64,000 nucleotides of DNA from Erythrobacter sp. (GCA_009993605.1 JAACTB010000007.1:496001-560000); one strand, 5' to 3'. Counted from the stretch's first letter, positions 28,601-37,179 are shown. Made by a program: numbers and translations. Notes: generated from the letters alone by a model not told the origin.

Positions 28601-28767
28601 TTGCGATTGCTCTGGGTGATCGTCGAGGTGCTGAGTGCACCGGACTGAGTGACGGTCGCGTCCTGGCCGGAGCCGGTCTGGGTGGCGGTGCTGGTGTTGT
28701 TCTGGGCCATCGCGGGCGCTGCAAGGAGCGCGATGGTCGAAACGCCGATTAGAATGGATTTTTTCAC
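25651..28767 (-). CDS. Giant curlin-repeat amyloid protein (1038 aa)
   Basis: MKKSILIGVSTIALLAAPAMAQ signal peptide followed by N/Q/S/T/G-rich repeats throughout (TVTQSG, DNRSFIDQAG, NNTATVSQGGN), matching curlin periodicity. Confidence 0.92.
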   Translation of the reverse strand: MKKSILIGVSTIALLAAPAMAQNNTSTATQTGSGQDATVTQSGALSTSTITQSNRNNRADVQQQADTDGAESTVTQTGEGARASVIQVSDAAESEIEQEGGAQNASVYQDGSSLSYISQSARFNEASVRQTGDGNDSSVIQTGVNGAVGDPDNDYDSADPDNRVGVTQNGDFNLSTIMQSGDNTVADVMQTGDANIANVNQSGDFANAVVMQDGDGNNANVLRQSADGTGDASPPTQPVEGESFADAFISQTGDDNAATITQDAAPAFASITQTGDDNASTIAQTGTAAGASAITLQTSDGNTSRITQSGGATASVTQGGGVNGLGSRRWDGDEFPPPSGSGESFANNVSLIDQSADGANATVGQNGILNRSSIVQTAAASAGVTQSGVYNTSIVDQSGASTATVDQSGTHARNASRITQTGSNSVAEVDQDGSNLAAPANAPTNESLVAQFGDNNRAFVMQEGDENSSSTTQNDDGGSIFVNQTGTNLTSYASQTDLGGSIYVDQFGERQSSDVAQTSRFQTARVRQEGSDNTSDIDQSSTGGIGTIFTADGATNVSYANVDQSGNNNDSTIEQTGTSNFAFVNQSASDNESTIIQSGDVTGAIVAQLGSDNRSNLMQSGFVTNVPPQLTDTAIIQSGDRNQSDVVQDGAWSFTGNRAFDNTVRSLQSGDDNRSFIDQAGLDPQAALTQSGDGNLSDIDQSGTRNFSDVLQSGNGNTSLAVQTGSNGVLSVVQSGDNSTSTVTQSGDLNYASVDQSGTNQASTITQSSTNGTFSYSAGASVIQSGDGNSSDVNQSGAGGFGNFTSGVTASPVANVVQNGVGNESDIDQTGIGNIAFQTQTGRENESTILQDGADGETRVAQTGNENFVSATQTVTGPNAGSLGRILTQQSGDENRATVTQDGIATDNAFDAGTPSLAVYTNQVGTANVLTVSQSGTDDVAFIDQIGTSNATTVSQLTGGSANFVDSDQTGDLGLSEITQGGSQNRALLSQGGLENESYITQSGTMNLADVTQTGTGAISTVSQAGSNNTATVSQGGN

Positions 28768-28793
28768 GGTAATTCCTCCCTATTGAGGATCAG

Positions 28794-28835
28794 CAAAAAA
28801 AGGATGGCCGACGCTCCGATCGGAGCGCCGGCCAT
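28794..28835 (-). terminator. Intrinsic terminator between the two large curlin genes
   Basis: Minus strand reads ATGGCCGGCGCTCCG-AT-CGGAGCGTCGGCCAT followed by CCTTTTTTT: 15-bp stem with one G.U and a 7-T tract, just past the 28841 stop. Confidence 0.85.
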
Positions 28836-28840
28836 TTCGG

Positions 28841-30778
28841 TTACATGGGCGTGTTGCTGCCGCTCTGGGTCACGGTGGCGGTGTTGTTCTCACCGGCCTG
28901 CATGATGGTCGAGACGTTGCCTGCCGCCGACTGGTTGACGGTCGCCAGGTTACCTTCACCCGACTGCGTGATGTAGGATGCGTTGTCGAACCCGTCCTGC
29001 ATCACAGTGGCGAAATTGTCCGAACCCGACTGGTCGATTTCGGAGTATGCTTCGCTCGAGCCGGTCAGCTGAACCAGGCTGGCTTCGTTGCTCGTGCCCG
29101 ACTGGCCGACGCGCGAATAGCCGTCATTGCCCAGCTGGGAGACTTCGACCGCCGCGACCGTGTTGGTCGCCAGCGTGGCGTTGGTGCCCGACTGGTTGAC
29201 GAGCGAGTCATTGCCTTCACCGATCTGCTCTACGAATGCGCTGGTCAACGAAGACTGCGTGATCATCGAGCTGTTGATGTCATTCGCACCGGCGGACGCG
29301 TTGGGGTTCGTCTGACGGACAGTGGCGAGGGCACCGGCAGCGCCTGCTTCCTGCGCGATGTCGGACATGTTCTGCTGACCGGTCTGCTCGACATCGGCGA
29401 TCGCTGCCGAAGCCTGAGTGATCGACGACTCGTTGCTCGGGAAGTAGGTCGGCGCGGTGCTGTCGCCGTTCTGCGTCACCGTGGCCATTGCGCCGTCCGC
29501 GGACTGGTCCACCATCGAGTCGTTGTCGCCGTATTCACCCGCCTGAGTCACGTTGGCGGTGGCCGCAGCAGTCTGCACGATATCCGAATTGTTGAAGATA
29601 CCGTCCTGATCGACAGTCGCGGTCGACACGCCGCTGGCATTCGACTGGCTGATGTCCGAGCGGTTGAGCTGACCGTCCTGAGTGAGCGTCGCAACGGTTT
29701 CACCGGTGTTGGACTGAGTCACCCGCGAGAAGTTGCTGCGAACGGTGTCGCCGAACCGGTCGCGCGGGCTCGTACCGTTGATGCCGCCGACAGTGGTCTG
29801 CGTGACATTCACCAGGCCGGTCGAGGAGGACTGATCTACCAAGCTGTCGTTCTGGTCGCCGTACTGCTGGATATTGGCCAAATTGCCTGAGGCGGAGTCC
29901 GACGGGTCCGACTGCTCGACCCGCGACAGGTTGTCATCACCGCTCTGGAGGACCTTGACGATCTGGGCGTCGCGGATCCCGGTCTGAACGACCGAGGAGA
30001 TGTTGCCGTCGCCGGTCTGATCGACAGTCACCAGCTGACCGGACGTACCACCGGCAGCCGGGTTCGTAACGTTCTGGATGATAACCGAGTCGTTGTCGCT
30101 ACCGATCTGGGTGTTCGAGGCTTTCACCCCGGTGGCGCCGGTCGGCGTCGCGCTGGCGAAATTGCCCTGATAGATTTCCGAATTGTTCGAAGACCCGGTC
30201 TGGATGATCCCGCCATTGGTGTTGCCGGGATTGCTGTCGCCCACGCTGGCCTTGTTGCCGGCTTCCTGGAACACCATCGCGGTGTTCTGGCTACCGCCGT
30301 TCTGCAGGACCTCGGCGGAGGTATCGAGGCCGCCATTCTGCGCGATGAACGAGCTGCTGTCGCCGACCTGCGTCACGAGCGCGGAGTGATTGCGCGTATT
30401 GGTCTGGAGGATCGCCGATTCCGAGCCGACGCCGGACTGCCGGACGACGGCCTTGGTCGGAAAGTTGGCGATGCCCGCATTCGACTGGAGAATATAGGAC
30501 GATGCATCTTCGCCCGACTGGGTAACGGTCGCCTTGGCACCGGCCGAGCCCTGGTTCTGGTCGATGTCGGAGACGTTGCCGTCGCCGCTCTGCGTGACGG
30601 TGGCGGTCAGGTTGGTGCCGTTCTGATTGATCACCGAACAATTATTGTCGGCATCGGCGCATTCCGGGCTGCCGGGCAGAGCGGAGGGCGATGTGGGAGC
30701 CGCGGGTGCCGATTGCGCAAGCGCGGGCGTGGCGGCGAAGGCCATCGCGGAAACCGAGGCGAGGAAAAGCTTTTTCAT
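28841..30778 (-). CDS. Large curlin-repeat amyloid protein (645 aa)
   Basis: Signal peptide MKKLFLASVSAMAFAATPALAQ; repeats GDGNVSDIDQNQG, GEGNLATVNQSAAGNVSTIMQAGENNTATVTQSG; good RBS (TTAGGAGC-ATG). Confidence 0.92.
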   Translation of the reverse strand: MKKLFLASVSAMAFAATPALAQSAPAAPTSPSALPGSPECADADNNCSVINQNGTNLTATVTQSGDGNVSDIDQNQGSAGAKATVTQSGEDASSYILQSNAGIANFPTKAVVRQSGVGSESAILQTNTRNHSALVTQVGDSSSFIAQNGGLDTSAEVLQNGGSQNTAMVFQEAGNKASVGDSNPGNTNGGIIQTGSSNNSEIYQGNFASATPTGATGVKASNTQIGSDNDSVIIQNVTNPAAGGTSGQLVTVDQTGDGNISSVVQTGIRDAQIVKVLQSGDDNLSRVEQSDPSDSASGNLANIQQYGDQNDSLVDQSSSTGLVNVTQTTVGGINGTSPRDRFGDTVRSNFSRVTQSNTGETVATLTQDGQLNRSDISQSNASGVSTATVDQDGIFNNSDIVQTAAATANVTQAGEYGDNDSMVDQSADGAMATVTQNGDSTAPTYFPSNESSITQASAAIADVEQTGQQNMSDIAQEAGAAGALATVRQTNPNASAGANDINSSMITQSSLTSAFVEQIGEGNDSLVNQSGTNATLATNTVAAVEVSQLGNDGYSRVGQSGTSNEASLVQLTGSSEAYSEIDQSGSDNFATVMQDGFDNASYITQSGEGNLATVNQSAAGNVSTIMQAGENNTATVTQSGSNTPM

Positions 30779-31063
30779 TTCATGCTCCTAAGGATCGAGA
30801 ATTGCGGCCCGACCCGCGACCGCCGGATGCGGAAGTGGGTCAGCTTCGGCCCGTTGTCCGGGCTCGAAAGTTTTTGGCTGCTTTTTCGGAGGAGCGGGAA
30901 CCGCGGCGTTAGCACGCGATTAACCATGCGGGCGTAGGACGGATGACCTTGCCTTTGAAACATGGTTGTAAATCTCCCTCCGGAGGTCGATAACCATGCC
31001 TGTCCTTTTCCTTACGGATCTGGACAGACTTGGTTGTTGACGCACAGCAGCTTTGTCGAACCG

Positions 31064-31099
31064 GGCGCGTCGAAGCTGCAACTTCGGCGCGCCTTTTCT
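31064..31099 (+). terminator. Plus-strand intrinsic terminator-like hairpin with no annotated upstream plus-strand gene
   Basis: GGCGCGTCGAAG-CTGCAA-CTTCGGCGCGCC then TTTTCT: 12-bp stem with one wobble and a U-rich tail on the plus strand. Confidence 0.65.
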
Positions 31100-31215
31100 A
31101 TTCACCGGTCGTTCGCCCGATCTGCAAATCGAACGTTCGGCCACCGGACAAATCCAATTCGATCGCGGAGTCCGGCGTCCGACGATCTTTCAGGCACCGC
31201 GCCTTGCGACGCGGG

Positions 31216-32232
31216 TCAATTCATGCGGCCATCCCCCTTTCCATCGCGGGGCCCGCTGTCGACATTGTCGATCGCGGCGGATCGCTTAATACGTTGCGGC
31301 GCGGCAGGCGGCGCATCGCGCATCGCCTGTTCGATTGCTTCGGGATCAACTTTCCCGTCACGCTCGCGCTTGTATTCCCACAAAAGAGGCCAGCCGGCTT
31401 CGAAATTCTCGAACTGCCACAGGTCGAGTTCGACGCCTTCGAGAACGAGGCCGTAGACCGCCTTCTCGATGGCCTGCTGAAGAGCAAGCTGATCGGGCTC
31501 GTTCGTGGTGTAGCCCGCTTCGGCCTGGAGCAGTTCCTTGAACGCGACATAGCGGAAGGCGTTGGCCCCGATGGCCTGGCTGGCGATCGTCTTGGAAGCG
31601 GTGACCGTGGTCAGAACCTCGCCGGTCCTGACCGATACCGCCCGCAGATACACCGTCACGGTGTCCTGCCGGTATTCGCTCCGCCCACCGATACCGAGAA
31701 ACGCGGCGCCGTATCCGCCGGTCACGGTGTTTGTATCGTAACCGACGATCCCGCCTTCCAGCAGGACGCCTGCGAACAGCAGCGACGGAAGCGCCTGCGG
31801 ATTGACCTGTTCCTCACCCAGATAGCGCTCGCGCATTTCGCGGATGATCTGGCGTTCCGACAACAGGTTCTTGAGCGATTCACGCTCGACGATGGTGAAC
31901 CATTTGCGCTTGCCCGCGTCCTGCAAAGCCTTGGCGAGGATCGAACCGCCGCCTTGGCTGACCGCGCGCGAGAGAGTCTGTCCCGCCTCGGTCGGCTTGA
32001 ACTGGCCGGTCTGGTCCGTGAAGCCATAGACCGCGACGGCGATCGGGCGGGACGGAGCGGGCAGCCCTTCGAGCAAAGTCTGGGTCTGCGTCTTGTCGGG
32101 CACGAACGCCTTCGAGCGCGTCTCGGGAAAGTTCGAGCGACCGTCTTCGGTCACGGTGGCGCACCCCGCCAGGCCCATGGCGACGATCGCCGAAAGCGCC
32201 AGGCTGCGAAGGGAATGATGCATCATGGCCAT
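31216..32232 (-). CDS. csgG: Curli production/secretion lipoprotein CsgG/HfaB family
   Basis: Lipobox GLAGCATV; AVAVYGFTDQTGQFKPTE...SRAVSQGGGSILAKALQDAGKRKWFTIVERESLKNLLSERQIIREMR...VYLRAVSVRTGEVLTTV. Confidence 0.95.
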   Translation of the reverse strand: MAMMHHSLRSLALSAIVAMGLAGCATVTEDGRSNFPETRSKAFVPDKTQTQTLLEGLPAPSRPIAVAVYGFTDQTGQFKPTEAGQTLSRAVSQGGGSILAKALQDAGKRKWFTIVERESLKNLLSERQIIREMRERYLGEEQVNPQALPSLLFAGVLLEGGIVGYDTNTVTGGYGAAFLGIGGRSEYRQDTVTVYLRAVSVRTGEVLTTVTASKTIASQAIGANAFRYVAFKELLQAEAGYTTNEPDQLALQQAIEKAVYGLVLEGVELDLWQFENFEAGWPLLWEYKRERDGKVDPEAIEQAMRDAPPAAPQRIKRSAAIDNVDSGPRDGKGDGRMN

Positions 32233-32235
32233 CGG

Positions 32236-32646
32236 TCAGTCGATATCGATGAAGGTCGGGATCACGATGGTCGTGACTTCCCCGGTGGCGTTGTCGGTGA
32301 TGGTGAGCGTGATCTCGGTCAATCCGCGCACGAAGCTGATCGTCTGGCCACCGAAGCTGATCGTCCCGCGCTCCTGAGGATTGTCGCCAAAAATGGCATC
32401 CACGATCTGAGACGAAAGGGCGGACAAAAGCCGCGACTGCAATTGGCGGGCGAAGATATCGGCCTGCGAATTGGTAGTGGCGCGGTCGGGATCGTCGTAA
32501 TCGTTCTGGGCGTTGGCGACGCCGAGGAGATGCGCGGAATTGAACGGGTTGCCGCCGAAGCTGGGATCGATCGGTTCGTAGGACAGGTCCTGCGCCGAAG
32601 CCGGCACCGCGATCGTCAAGAAGAGTATCGGGACAAACAGGCGCAT
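32236..32646 (-). CDS. csgF: CsgF-like curli assembly protein
   Basis: Signal peptide MRLFVPILFLTIAVPASAQ then DLSYEPIDPSFGGNPFNSAHLLGVANAQNDY, the CsgF hallmark; immediately upstream of csgG. Confidence 0.92.
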   Translation of the reverse strand: MRLFVPILFLTIAVPASAQDLSYEPIDPSFGGNPFNSAHLLGVANAQNDYDDPDRATTNSQADIFARQLQSRLLSALSSQIVDAIFGDNPQERGTISFGGQTISFVRGLTEITLTITDNATGEVTTIVIPTFIDID

Positions 32647-32729
32647 GCTGCCCCCCGCGCCAAAGCCGTACATGAAAATTCCCCCTCCAAGCGGGCTCCG
32701 AGAGCCTCTCGTCGTTAATGGTTTGTAAA

Positions 32730-32755
32730 GGGGGGCCTAACGATTCGCGCCCCCC
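32730..32755 (-). terminator. Probable intrinsic terminator for the LuxR-type regulator gene
   Basis: GGGGGGC(32730-32736) / GCCCCCC(32749-32755) with 12-nt loop; on the minus strand followed by TTTAC. Confidence 0.5.
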
Positions 32756-32865
32756 AAATGGGTAGGTTTGGTTCAAATCGGCCGCGTTTCTCGCGGCGTT
32801 TCAAACTGGTACATATGGGGCCCAAAACCCTAAGCGTGCGTAGTTCTTGAACGATTCCAAGCACT

Positions 32866-33576
32866 TCATACCGCGTCGAACGCCACGATAAGCCGCACCA
32901 GCTCGCGAGCGTTGTGAACGCTCGTCTTGTTATAGATGTGCTTGAGATGGCTGCGGACCGTCGCCGCACCAATCCCCATCTGCTTGGAAATCGCCTGAAC
33001 GCAGTCGAGGTGCGCGAAAAGATCGACGACCGTGCATTCCGTGGGTGTCAAACCGAATTGCGCCGCGAAACCGTTCGATCGGCAATCCGTCCGAGGCGCA
33101 GAAAGCGAGAAGCGAATCAGCCGGGCAGGCTTGCCCTCCAGGTCGAGGCGATGACAGTGCAGGACCACCCACTCGTTCGCGGGATCGATGCGAACGACCA
33201 GCCGCTCCGTATTCGTGCCCGCGTGTAGAAGCGTGTGGAAACGGTCATCGCTCTCAGCGTCCGGAATCGTCATTTGAATCGATCCGGGCGCCAGCAAGTG
33301 AAACGTTTTCAGGATCTGCGAGCCCGCAGTGTTGCTCCACACGATGCGCGCCTTCCTGTCGACAATCGCCAAAGCCACGTCTTGCGAAAGAACCCGCCCG
33401 ATCTCACCGGCAAATTTGAGCGGGAGTCGGCCCGACGGGAGAAACGCCGCTTCCGTCGCAGAAGAGCCCGACGATGCGACTTTGCTCGAGGCGGCTTCGT
33501 TTGAAAGGGTCGATCGATGTGAACTGGATTGAACCGCTCGGCTCATTATTCGGTTGTTCCCCGGCACGCTCGACAA
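32866..33576 (-). CDS. LuxR-family HTH transcriptional regulator (CsgD position)
   Basis: C-terminal FGLTPTECTVVDLFAHLDCVQAISKQMGIGAATVRSHLKHIYNKTSVHNARELVRL: LuxR/GerE HTH; upstream of csgF. Confidence 0.88.
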   Translation of the reverse strand: MSSVPGNNRIMSRAVQSSSHRSTLSNEAASSKVASSGSSATEAAFLPSGRLPLKFAGEIGRVLSQDVALAIVDRKARIVWSNTAGSQILKTFHLLAPGSIQMTIPDAESDDRFHTLLHAGTNTERLVVRIDPANEWVVLHCHRLDLEGKPARLIRFSLSAPRTDCRSNGFAAQFGLTPTECTVVDLFAHLDCVQAISKQMGIGAATVRSHLKHIYNKTSVHNARELVRLIVAFDAV

Positions 33577-33862
33577 AAGTTCGTAGCCTTGCGACAGGCG
33601 ACGGCGTATGCGTCCCGACAGTCTCTCTATCCCTTCCCGTCACATACGAACTGCATTATAAACAATAGCTTATCGTATATTTCAGGGGACTGTCTTTTCC
33701 CAATAACGCGCGGGCTTTTCATCAAAAGACTCTTTAGGGCAAAAAGAATCTTGCCCCATGAGACGAATTGATCGAAGTTTGAGACGCTTTGACCAGCTTT
33801 TGACAGGCCCTTGGAAGCCTGCTGCGGTCGAATTGGGGGGATCAACTTAACGGTATGCCGCA

Positions 33863-34873
33863 GTGACGGGCATTCCCAGTTTCACGATCGGGCCGACCGC
33901 GCCTGCCGCGCGCACGTGCCTTCAGGAATGGCGGGCGGCGGTGGAAATGCTGTTCGATGTCGAACCGCTCGGCTCCGCTTTCGAGGCAAGCATTTCATCC
34001 TATGCGCTGGGACCGATCCTGATCGGCCAGTCCTCGGCGTCGGCGCAGGCCTTTTCCAGAAACGAAGCCGTGATCCAGCGCAGCCAGATCGATCACATGA
34101 TGGTCCAGCTGTATCTGCGGGGCGGCTTCACCGGCCAGGCCGAAGGGACCGCGATCGCTGTCGAGCCTGGCGATATCTGCTGCTTCGATCTCGCCTTCGG
34201 CTTCGAAACGCGAGCGCCGGACTTTGCAAACATCACGATGATCGTTCCGAAATCCGCGCTGCACCCCCTCGCCAACACCGACTTCTTTCATGGACTGGTG
34301 CTTAGAGCGGACGATACGGCCAATCTCCTGCTCGCGTCTCATATGCGTGAGCTGCTGAAGCTCTGCCCAACGATCGATCAGAACGAGATCGATGCGGTGG
34401 CGCAGGTCACGACCGAAATCGTTCGGCTCTGCCTGCGTATGCCGGGGCGCCAGAGATTGGCTCCCGACGCTCGCGAGGGCTCGCTCGTCGATCGGGTGAA
34501 AGCCTATATCGGCGAACATCTGTCCGATCCCGACCTCGACGCCAGTCAGATCTGCGAGGTTTTCGGCGTCTCGCGGCCGACCCTTTATCGCCAGTTCGAA
34601 CCGCTCGGAGGCGTGGCGTCGGTGATCCGCAACTGGCGGCTTTCGAACGTCTTCGGCGATTTGGAACGGGCCAATGGCGAGCCGTTTCATGAAATCGCGA
34701 GACGCAACGGATTTGCCAACGGTGCGGGCTGCTCACGAGCGTTCAAAGGCCGCTATGGCCTGTCGCCATCGGCCTTTCGCCGGTTGCGCTTCCATGCCCC
34801 GCCGCGAAAAGGCCAGCACGACGCGGCCCAGTCGGGGCTCGCACAATGGCTACGAGCCTTGGGTAAGAGCTGA
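33863..34873 (+). CDS. AraC family transcriptional regulator (GTG start)
   Basis: C-terminal LDASQICEVFGVSRPTLYRQFEPLGGVASVIRNWRLSNVFGDL...FHEIARRNGFANGAGCSRAFKGRYGLSPSAFRR. Confidence 0.9.
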   Translation: MTGIPSFTIGPTAPAARTCLQEWRAAVEMLFDVEPLGSAFEASISSYALGPILIGQSSASAQAFSRNEAVIQRSQIDHMMVQLYLRGGFTGQAEGTAIAVEPGDICCFDLAFGFETRAPDFANITMIVPKSALHPLANTDFFHGLVLRADDTANLLLASHMRELLKLCPTIDQNEIDAVAQVTTEIVRLCLRMPGRQRLAPDAREGSLVDRVKAYIGEHLSDPDLDASQICEVFGVSRPTLYRQFEPLGGVASVIRNWRLSNVFGDLERANGEPFHEIARRNGFANGAGCSRAFKGRYGLSPSAFRRLRFHAPPRKGQHDAAQSGLAQWLRALGKS

Positions 34874-34973
34874 AGCTCAATACTTGGTGTAGATGCGGGC
34901 CCGGTCATCCGTCGGCCGCTGGCGTGAAGAGGGGGCGACCGATCCGCCGCCCCCTCGTCTCATCTTATTGGCC

Positions 34974-35978
34974 TTACGCGGCGCTCATGCGGATATTGCC
35001 GTTCACGCCATTGGGGAAGAAGCCCCCGCCGGTCGTCGACATGGCCGTAAGATAGGCGATGTTGAGGACCTGTCCGGCACTACGGCTGTAGACGATCGCA
35101 TTGTTGTCGGTAGGAACGATGTTCGTGCCTTCACCGAACGCCGTGCTCCGCGGGCGGATACCCTGGTCGAGATCGCTCGCGCCATCGAGGCTGTCGCGCG
35201 CATTCGAGATCGCTTCGCTGGCATCGATCAGCGCGGGAGCCTGGAGCCCCTTACGATACAACACCGTGCGAACCAGCCCCGCGTGATAGGCTTCCGCCGC
35301 GAGGATGCCGGCAGCCGCTTCGAGGAAGGCCTTGTTGGTAATCAGCGGTGACGCTCCCTTGTAGGCCGTCACACCGACATCTTCGAAGATGTAGGCGGCC
35401 AGAAGGAAGTTGTTGTCGTTCGCGTAGGGATCGAAGCTCTGCCCCGGGCCGACCAGGCCCGCAGCCCGCGCGGCGGACGAGAAGGCTCCATTGGGTGCGG
35501 TGCCGATATCGATCGCCGGTTGCGCCACTGCCGCAGTGCCGAGCGCGCTGCGCAGGAAGGCGACGTGCGCCCGCTCGTCCGAAGCGATCTCGCGCGCATA
35601 TTGCGCCACCAGCGGATCGGTGAAGTTAACCTTGCGGCCACCCGTCGCTTCGCCCCTCGTCCCGGTTCCGTCGAGCAGATTGCTCGCCAGCCCCGACCCG
35701 GTCGCCGCATAGAGATAGAACTGCGCTTCCAAGTATTCGAGGTTCAGCGCGAAGTTAAGCACATCCCCATCGTTCAGCGCGCTGCTGGGGGCGGGCGTCG
35801 GAGCGGGCGTGGGCGCCGGCGTTCCGCCGATTGGCGGCGGCGTGTTGTCGTCCCCGCCACAACCCACCAGCGAAAACGCTGCGGTGCTGGCTCCGGCGAA
35901 GTGCAGGAATCGGCGGCGCTCAAGGCGACGGTCGGCTCCGGCCTGCATGACCTCAAGGATGATATCGCGGTCTTTCAT
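34974..35978 (-). CDS. Ferritin-like domain protein with Tat/lipoprotein-like signal
   Basis: [51 protein letters not shown] and ASDERAHVAFLRSALG ferritin-like helices. Confidence 0.85.
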   Translation of the reverse strand: MKDRDIILEVMQAGADRRLERRRFLHFAGASTAAFSLVGCGGDDNTPPPIGGTPAPTPAPTPAPSSALNDGDVLNFALNLEYLEAQFYLYAATGSGLASNLLDGTGTRGEATGGRKVNFTDPLVAQYAREIASDERAHVAFLRSALGTAAVAQPAIDIGTAPNGAFSSAARAAGLVGPGQSFDPYANDNNFLLAAYIFEDVGVTAYKGASPLITNKAFLEAAAGILAAEAYHAGLVRTVLYRKGLQAPALIDASEAISNARDSLDGASDLDQGIRPRSTAFGEGTNIVPTDNNAIVYSRSAGQVLNIAYLTAMSTTGGGFFPNGVNGNIRMSAA

Positions 35979-35999
35979 GCTCGTATCCTCTCGGTTTAA

Positions 36000-36959
36000 T
36001 TAGTTTGCCGCGCTCATGCGCAGAGTGCCGTTGACGCCGTTCGGGAAGAAGCCCCCGCCGGTGACGGCCATATTGTTGAGATAGACGATGTTGAGCACCT
36101 GTCCGGCGGAACGGCTGTAGGCGAGGCCATTCGCGTCCAGCGGGGCGATGTTGCTCGCCGTGCCGCCGCTCATCTGACTGGTGGTCAGCCCCTGGTCGAG
36201 GTCGGTCGACCCGTCGAGGCTGTCGCGCGCGTTCGAGATCGCGATCGAGGCATCGATGAGGGCCGGGGCCTGCATCCCCTTCGCATAAAGCGTCGTGCGC
36301 ACCAGACTCGCGTGGTAGGCCTCGACCGCCAGAATGCCGGCCGCCGCTTCTAGGAAGGTCTTGTTGCTGATGAGGGGGGAAGCCCCCTTGTAAGCGGTGA
36401 CGCCGACATCTTCGAAGATATAGGCCGCGAGGAGGAAGTTCTCGTCGCTGGCATAGGGGTCGAACGATTGGCCCGGCCCGATCAGCCCCGCAGCGCGCGC
36501 CGCGGTGGAGAACGCTCCGTTCGGGCTGGCGCCGATGTCGATCGCGGGCTGCGCGACCGCGGCGGCGCCGAGTGCGCCGCGCAGGAAGGCGACGTGAGCC
36601 TGTTCGTCGGCGGCGATCTCGCGAGCATAAGCAGCCACGGCGGGATCGGTGAAGTTGACGCGGCGTCCGCCAGTGGCCTGGCCCCTGGTGCCGGTGCCCG
36701 ACAGCAGGCTTTCCGGGAGACCGGCTCCGCTTGCGGCGTAGACGTAGAATTGCGCTTCGAGATATTCGAGATTGAGCGCGAAATTCAGAATGTCACCGTC
36801 CGACACGCTCTGCGCGGCGACGGGGCTGGACTTGTTGGCGAGGACGAAGCCCCCTGCCGCGGCGGATGCGGCGGCGAATCCACGAAACATATCGCGACGG
36901 CTGGTCCTGCGACCCTCGCGAGCCTCGAGGACCTCAATAATTTTCTGATCGTCTGGCAT
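36000..36959 (-). CDS. Ferritin-like domain protein with Tat-like signal, paralogue of 34974-35978
   Basis: [95 protein letters not shown], closely matching the neighbour. Confidence 0.85.
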   Translation of the reverse strand: MPDDQKIIEVLEAREGRRTSRRDMFRGFAAASAAAGGFVLANKSSPVAAQSVSDGDILNFALNLEYLEAQFYVYAASGAGLPESLLSGTGTRGQATGGRRVNFTDPAVAAYAREIAADEQAHVAFLRGALGAAAVAQPAIDIGASPNGAFSTAARAAGLIGPGQSFDPYASDENFLLAAYIFEDVGVTAYKGASPLISNKTFLEAAAGILAVEAYHASLVRTTLYAKGMQAPALIDASIAISNARDSLDGSTDLDQGLTTSQMSGGTASNIAPLDANGLAYSRSAGQVLNIVYLNNMAVTGGGFFPNGVNGTLRMSAAN

Positions 36960-37179
36960 CGGAAACTCCCTCGAGACTCGATCTGGCTTAACGAGGGCCA
37001 ACCTACCGGGAAGCGCGCTTTGCGCAGTGCTGGGTACGGCAGCGTACGAAAAAACTGCGCATAACCGCGTAAAACTAAAATGGTTGATCTTCGCGACCGG
37101 TTGGCTCGGATACATCGTAACTCTGCCGACAGGAAATCGAGACCATCAAGGCCTCGGCACGCGGCGGGGGAGTTCAGGG

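Larger units (their letters stand above)
24404..30778 (-). repeat. Tandem curlin-repeat coding region, degenerate DNA repeats of about 60-75 bp
   Basis: Recurrent coding units (CTGxxCGACC/GTTGTCxxCGCC-type on plus strand) across four consecutive curlin genes, except the N-terminal and linker parts. Confidence 0.8.

Noticed and set aside
26881-28752. 623-aa plus-strand ORF antisense to the giant curlin gene
   Set aside because: Mirror of the repeat-coding strand; low-complexity RDR/GLRD repeats explained by the curlin codons.
24404-30778. Repetitive DNA considered as CRISPR or transposon-type repeats
   Set aside because: Repeats are degenerate, in-frame and encode curlin units; there are no identical direct repeats with unique spacers and no transposase.
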